Below are positions 58,166 through 64,000 of a stretch of 64,000 bases of DNA, piece by piece. Every line of letters starts with the position of its first letter. The stretch's first letter is position 1. The notes under the pieces were generated by a model. The model saw only the letters and a program-made list of their open reading frames with translations, ran no database searches and had not been told where the DNA came from. Both the position numbers and the translations under genes were made by a program. The DNA comes from Stenopsyche tienmushanensis (taxonomy: Eukaryota; Arthropoda; Insecta; Trichoptera; Stenopsychidae): positions 248,001-312,000 of the forward strand of contig WACJ01000059.1 in NCBI GenBank assembly GCA_008973525.1, in the 5' to 3' direction.

Positions 58166-59747
58166 CTTGCTAGACTATTTTGAGACGGTTTTGAGATTGG
58201 AATTACCATTGCAAATTTCCATGAAGTGGGATAATAATCGATTTGCAGACAAAAGAAGGATCGTCTTTATTATCAATGATAATAGAGATAATAGGGTAGG
58301 AATGTGGATTTCACATCAAGATAATAAAAATGCACATGTTAGCGAAAGTTCAAATCGGACGTTACGTATAAATGATCATAAAACTTCATCTGAACTTCTA
58401 TGGAACCTAAAAAAGTGCAAGTATGCAAGCAAGCAAAATAAATTTAGAACATAAATATTGAAGATTTTAATGAAATTGCATTTTTGTAATAGAAAATACC
58501 CAAGATGATGTTTGTCAACAACGATAATAAGCATATTTGACTGAATCTATCTATTATATAATTTGGAACATACAGTGACAATAAGAAAGCCAATTTTGTC
58601 AATTTTGACTGTTGACAGTTAACTTAATATTTTTACACTTAGAAATATTATTAAAGCTTAATAATATAAATAGCTGATAAAACTTCTATTAGAGCTTTAA
58701 AATACTGGATTAATTCAATAAGAAATTTAAAAATATGCCCAAGTAAATGTAAACTGTTTTCGCCTTTCCCTGGCAGTTTATTGCCTCTCGTGTCCTGATT
58801 GATGTACCCAGGCGGAGGGAAGATATATCACCCTGGCTGGAGTTGGCACCCCACTCGGACACTGTCCCTACCTCATTAATTGCAATTTAATAAGCACGCA
58901 GAATAGCATAACTACTTCCTGAACTGTATTTTGAACTTAATTACAAGTGCTTCAAGCACAGCGTACATCGCCTAAGCTACGCCAGAGCTTACGTCCAATC
59001 TAATTATCGAAGATCCTGTATCACATCGAAGCAACATATTTTTCATCTTAAATTCTCCGAGGGCTATATATAACTTTTCGATACATGAAAACACCAATTA
59101 ACTTTATTAAAAGTATAGTATAACCCTTGTTAGATTTTGGAACATTGCTATTATTCTATCGATCATATTGCCCGCGGGCAAACATCGGCTCACGAGATAT
59201 ATAGTAGAGATAGTTCAAATAACTTTTCCTGTAATAACATCGATTATTCAAAAACATATTTTACTTGAAATGTGTCGTTAATTTTTTGCGCAATGGTCTC
59301 TCGACATTTAATCAAATGGTTTTATGAAATCTTGATACATTTTCGATCGTTTTGATTTAGAAAATGTATTAAATTTTTTTCATATTGATGGAAATATGCT
59401 AATTTTTGCATCTATTGCCTAGAGTTTTAGTTCATAAATCAAATCTTTACAATCTAATCTATTTTAAGATTTTGACTAAGAAATCATAGCAAAACGATGA
59501 TAAGAAGCTGAAATAAATAAATATAAACTGAGACAAGCCTTCCAACAGGAAAAAATAAATGGGTTAAAATAACTAGACAAACTCGAAAAACTATCCAAAA
59601 ATATGTTCTGAAGACATGGAAGTAGTTTTTTTTTTTTGCTAAATCAAAGATGCAAATCAATAGTTTGAAAATTCAGATTATTTGCTCATGCTTATTAATT
59701 TTATTTCTTTCAGTTGCAATGGCAATTAAATTCATTTTTATTTTAAA
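58166..59747. other. Non-coding stretch with a GC-richer island (58755-59060)
   Basis: A plus-strand frame of 95 codons (58167-58454) has no family character. The island 58755-59060 includes CCCAGGCGGAGGG and CACCCTGGCTGGAG words and AATTGCAATTTAATAAGC-type cores, closed in all frames. The stretch from 59065 to the Helitron end at 59748 is AT-rich. Confidence 0.35.
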
Positions 59748-61250
59748 CTAGCTGGTACCCGGCGCGTTGCTGCCACAGAAGAAATAGTTCTAAAAATATC
59801 ATTTGAAATTTGAAAGAGTTATCTTGTTTAATTAGCAATGATATAAATAATGATATTTTTTCCGACAATTAATACATTTATTGATATTGAATGATATATA
59901 AAGAAAAAAATATTAAAAGCGTACATTTTGCTTACTTAATTGTTCTGCTAAGTGCTTTAGGGTAGAGAATAGTTTTGGCTTTTCCGTCTTTAACAAATAC
60001 AAATAAATTTCTCGGCTGTCCAACGTGGATTTTCTAGATTCTTCCGCACACTTGAAGTGCCTTGTTGATGGTCATTGAGAATGCAAGCTCAACGGGGAGC
60101 TGCAGTCGTCTCTTGAGAATGAGCACATCTTCTCCTTTCGACTTTCCATTAAGAATATATAGTTGTTTCGATGATATTCGGCATCAATTTCTTCATAGTG
60201 AGTCTTGTTCCAATTTGTAAGGTGGCACATCAGGAAGATCTGACGAATTTAAAAACTCGATTGGATAGTTAGTAACTTGGTCTGCATTCATGGCGCTATC
60301 AATCGATTTGTAGGTAACAGAATCATTTGCAATTTGTTATTGTATTGTGTGGTTGATTGTATTGACGTCGGTGTTTTCTGCTGCCAAAATAGCATGTTCG
60401 CAAAGCCAATAATGATTTTTATAATTACTAAAAATCTGCGGAAAAACTTTCTGAATGAGTAAATCGATGGATGGCACAACAACGCAAAAGTTCGATGGAA
60501 ATTAAATAAACTTGGTAGCATCAACATGCACTTTTCCTTCACCAATGTTCAATAGTCGTTTTAAAAATGTGGCTGCCGACGCATCACGCTACAAATGTAC
60601 GCGCATATTTGTCTTTAATGTCAGTTTTCGCACGTCTCTCCAAAGATGCGATGCTTTGAGGCAAGCATCAGCTGGTGTCGATGAAAGCATCACTGGAAGA
60701 GGTTGTCGAAAGTCGCCACATAATAAAATTAGAGCGCCACCAAACGGTTTTGCATTTGATCGTAAGTCTTTAAGAGTTCGATCAAGCATTGCATTCGTCC
60801 CAGATAATCCCCTTGCAAATTTTCAAAACTTTAGCTATGTCAAAAACTTTAGGAATGTTACATGTCAGAGCTTCCAATAAATGCATATCTAATGGCAATT
60901 TGAATGCCGAATGCGCTGTTCGTCCACCATCTAATAATGTTGCCGGAATACCTAATGAAGCAAGAGCTAAAGCAATTCTATTTTGAGATCGAATGTGAGC
61001 CAATAGTAAAGTGATGAGATACGTTTTTCCAGTACCGCCAGGCGCATCAAGGAAGAACAGATCATTTGTAATTGTATCGTAGGTCAATTTTTGTTCCGCA
61101 AGCAAAATTTGTTCGTTTGCTTCGACAAATGCATCCAAATCATTAGCATTGTACTGCTGTTCAAGTGCAGAACGAATTCTTGTTGAATGAATTCTTTGAT
61201 GTTGATGGTTAAGCAAATGTCTTCGATTTCGATCAGAGCTTGATTGAAAA
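59748..61250 (-). mobile_element. Helitron, 3' half only
   Basis: The minus-strand 3' terminus reads ACGCGCCGGGTACCAGCTAG ending at 59748 and is followed by T. This is the CTRR end and upstream GC-rich hairpin that Helitrons show, with insertion before a T. Upstream on the same strand is the C-terminal helicase domain of the RepHel protein. The Rep nuclease and the 5' TC end are absent: recognisable sequence stops at a perfect palindrome (61231-61263). The element is a dead, 5'-truncated copy. Confidence 0.9.
59935..61250 (-). pseudogene. Helitron Pif1-family helicase relic
   Basis: Minus-strand order matches Helitron Pif1-like helicases. NQALIEIEDICL (about 61245) lies in one frame. Then come Walker A DAPGGTGKTYLI (about 61040), SAFKLPLD, Walker B IIWDECNA (about 60785), LLCGDFRQPLPV (about 60720) and LTLKTNMRVHL (about 60600). 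Further downstream are VFPQIFSNYKNHYWLCEHAI and LAAENTDVNTINHTI (about 60360), SIDSAMNADQVTNYPIEFLN (about 60260) and the short end GQPRNLFVFVKDGKAKT (about 59985). The 5'-3' helicase would unwind DNA during rolling-circle transposition. Frame breaks and a deletion around 60050-60180, which removes part of the late helicase motifs, show it is inactive. Confidence 0.88.
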
Positions 61251-61263
61251 TCAAGCTCTGATC
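61231..61263. repeat. Perfect 15-bp palindrome at the Helitron truncation point
   Basis: GATCAGAGCTTGATT (61231-61245) and AATCAAGCTCTGATC (61249-61263) pair perfectly around a 3-base GAA loop. The left arm encodes part of the helicase on the minus strand; the right arm is an inverted copy lying just past the last recognisable Helitron sequence. It marks the breakpoint. Confidence 0.92.
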
Positions 61264-64000
61264 AAATCAAATCAATCGTCAACATATTGTTATTAAATAA
61301 AATAATTATTCATTTGATTCTTGTTTTTTATTTTTTAAATTAAATTTAAATTCAAATCTGGTTAGGTTAGGTTTGTTTGTTTTCATTGTGTCGAAATGAA
61401 GGCGTTTTCAATTTACCAATAAATTTGCCCCTCGTTAACAGGATTTAACCTTTATCCATTTTACACTGGGATGCAATCTGTAATCGTAATGAATATCATA
61501 TTGAAATGCAGCAATATTCAAATCAACATGTACTTTCGATTCTCGTTGCACGTTGGTCGTCTGATTTTTTATCGGATAGCACTCAAACGTACTTTTTCGG
61601 TTGTTACGTACGTGAATAAGCGATGAATGAAATGAAGCATTTTAAAAGTGCTTGCGATAAATAATTTGGATATAATTGACTCACGCCGATGGATAACCTG
61701 CAAATGACATTGACGTTTGACGTATGCGTTGTATGTGGCGACGACACGACGCCTCCTACTGCAACTTGTAGGTACTATATACCTATAGCCTTAGCAACGC
61801 ATAATCTCAAACACGTCAGAATCAACAACTTTCACACATTAAGTTTTGAATTAAAAATCTACTGTAAGTTAATTGTACTATGCCTATGTCACCCCCTGAT
61901 CCCTTGGCAATAAGTGGACCAAGTTTTGTCTGAATCCGATGAACGCGCATATCAACCCATTTCGCCCGAGCATTAGACGGGAAACGCAACTTATTTTTAT
62001 ATATTAGATTATAGCTTTTTGTAATCTTTGTAAGATCTTTCCTAACAACTTTTCCGTGGCTATTATGGCACATATTTATTTTTAAAAATACGATCACGAA
62101 TAATGTTTCTTATATCCAAGATATTGCTTATCCATTTTATATAGAGCTTTAAATAAAATATTTAAACCACGAGATTTTCTAAATGCGATACCAAAATATT
62201 AGTACAGCATCAAAATTTTTTTTTTCATTAATTATGACGTAAATCTACCAAAAAAGCCGTAAAAAATATCATGCTATAATCTGGAATATTAAGTGCCATG
62301 TGTGATACCTATGGTAGGGTCTTCTCGTATCTCTTGGCGAGATAAGCGCGTGGTTTGGCAATAACTTGAGTAGAAAATTGTTTGGATGCGGGTCGGGATT
62401 TAAAACAGGAGTCAAGGCCATAAACAAGTTGGGCGAATAGTGGTTTCCTTTTTCAAAGGGCAGCGATAATGGCTGTCCACAATTGAACAATGTTAGCTGT
62501 AAACGGGTCATCGTCGTGTCGCGGAAGGCCAACCCTCACAAAAGTGCTGCAGGGCAGATGTCCACTGAATTTTGTTTATCTTTTAATGTCATCGGCCTAT
62601 CTCACTTACAGTATGCCGACAGGAGTGACAACTCCGCAAGGGTTCCATTCATCTTCCCCTTTTGTCCAGGCCGGGTCGGCAGAGCGGGATGTTCATTTTC
62701 GTCCGATATTATCTCAACGCGATTCAGCATACTCCCATTTATATATTTGCCTTTTCCGTCGGACCTCTATTTGACCGGCGCAAACAATTCGCCATTGTAA
62801 CGTTAGATGAATATTTTCCGATCGTAGATTACCCACGGCCATCCTGGTTCCGTTCTTCCGCTCGTTATGTCCCATCAGCGCCCTATCAAAGCAGATTAAT
62901 CGCCTCATCACTAATAAATCCAGCTTTCTGGCCATTCTTTCTCACGTGATGCTATTTCTGTCTGCTTCATATTCATGAATCTCCTTTATTATGAAAATGA
63001 CGGTTGAGGGTGTGCATTGGATTCATGTTCATTTATGATTATATGAGGTGATGGATTTTCAATAGAGAACGAATGTGTCTTAAAAGAACATAAAAAATAT
63101 GATTCAAGATCTTGAACATACAAAAAATCATCTACAATAAAATACCCCATGGATATTCCCCACACCTTATTAATCTTTGGATACATTTAGATGATTTTTG
63201 TTCGTTCTATCAAAAAATATTTTGTAATCGTTCTCACGGAAAAATAAACGACATTTATTGAAATTACGATATAATAACTGTTTATATGACAAAATAATAA
63301 TTTTATTAATGAAATGAAATGTATGAGATGCAATTGAATTTATATGTTTTGTTATTAGCAATATTTAATTTAAATTTGACATTTTCTTCTGTATAAATTT
63401 GTAAGCAAGCTTATAATTATAAACTTCTCAAAAAACCGTGTAAACAAAAATCGCGTAAAAGTATATGATGCTTATACAAATCGTAAAAATTAGTGATTCC
63501 AATCCGGATATTCGGATATTCGATATCCGGATATATTCGACGGTTTTCTGTCTATTCCATATTCGGATATTTGAGAAAATATCCGAATAGTATTCCTAAT
63601 AATTTTTGCCCGGTTGACACGCGTCTGGAATAACGATTTTCGCAATTTATGAACGTAAAATTGGAATTAAACCATCGCTAAAACACACAATAATTATTGT
63701 TTTGAATCAATGACATTGATTGTTGACAGTAGTTTTATCTGCCTCATTTCTATTCTTAGAGAAGTTTGAGAGTTTTTGACCCGCTTAAGGTTGTTTTCGT
63801 TTTGATGAGTTTCGTCGATGTAAGATAAGATTTGAAGTGTCCACGAAAACGGTATACATAGACTTATCTGGCGCAATAAGCAAGTATTATCTGCTGATGC
63901 ATGACGGGATTTGACGGCTGTGTACGTCAAAGTGTTAATATAAGATTTTACCAAATCGACGAAAGATCACACGAATACTGGGGTATTCGCTACCTGAGTG
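61264..64000. other. Terminal stretch: AT-rich DNA, a GC-richer island and a CGGATAT repeat cluster
   Basis: A moderately GC-rich area near 61540-61780 shows nothing recognisable. The island 62280-62960 has many CpG words (for example GGCCGGGTCGGCAGAGC near 62670) and open frames of 87-105 codons on both strands without family character. It is probably a conserved non-coding block or unidentified gene piece. At 63490-63590 overlapping CGGATAT/ATATCCG words form a palindromic cluster, a type of sequence often found at transposon ends. The rest is AT-rich. Confidence 0.35.

Noticed and set aside
60277..60545. Small frames of 61 and 85 codons near the Helitron
   Set aside because: They are out-of-frame readings of the degenerate helicase; the correct frame shows family motifs.
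1..64000. CRISPR arrays, operons, prophage or bacterial defence genes
   Set aside because: No regularly spaced direct repeats or bacterial gene structure; introns, LINEs and DNA transposons show this is animal DNA.
4..64000. Endogenous viral sequence
   Set aside because: No viral coding motif was seen; the reverse transcriptases present belong to non-LTR retrotransposons, and the LTR-like block at 3930 has no coding part.

Overview
The window is eukaryotic and almost certainly arthropod (most likely insect) nuclear DNA. It is roughly two-thirds A+T, has canonical GT-AG exons separated by kilobase introns, and carries an R1-clade LINE, two kinds of mariner, hAT, Helitron, Mutator-like, Harbinger-like and Jockey-like remnants, a combination familiar from insects. 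No ribosome binding sites, operons or CRISPR are present, and the species cannot be named from sequence alone.

One host gene is supported: four plus-strand coding exons (11905-12079, 23886-24059, 24129-24335, 27110-27247). Their junctions are all phase 1, so they join into one open frame of 231 codons that begins at an ATG and is still open at the last donor. The protein is Ser/Pro/Gly/Arg-rich and has no signal peptide or membrane segment so far. A PPEVPPRGPSL motif near its end, the very long introns and the lack of a signal peptide suggest the cytoplasmic N-terminus of an insect teneurin (Ten-a/Ten-m type). That identity is inferred, not proven. The rest of the gene would lie beyond position 64000, because no further exon was found in the last 36.7 kb.

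Region by region: 1-3042 is AT-rich with nothing recognisable. 3043-5097 is a hAT transposon with an 8-bp target duplication, carrying a second, LINE-derived fragment. 5098-11855 is upstream sequence with GC-richer islands. 11856-27247 holds the four exons; the first intron contains a 1108-bp mariner (17576-18683). From 27248 on there is a long intron or downstream region made of AT-rich DNA, GC-richer islands and transposons: an R1-clade LINE (37039-40803) with an intact 1006-codon ORF2, a Mutator-like relic (42360-43430), a second mariner family (45522-46422, fragment 53436-53755), a non-autonomous element with inverted ends (47608-48451), a Harbinger-like element (48862-49942), a Jockey-like RT relic (about 57990-58165) and a Helitron 3' half (59748-61250).

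The most informative observations are the young LINE insertion (perfect 14-bp target duplication, about 42-nt poly(A), intact ORF2, antisense to the host gene), the exactly delimited transposons, and a series of GC-richer islands that resemble conserved non-coding elements of a developmental gene. No unprecedented biological system was found.
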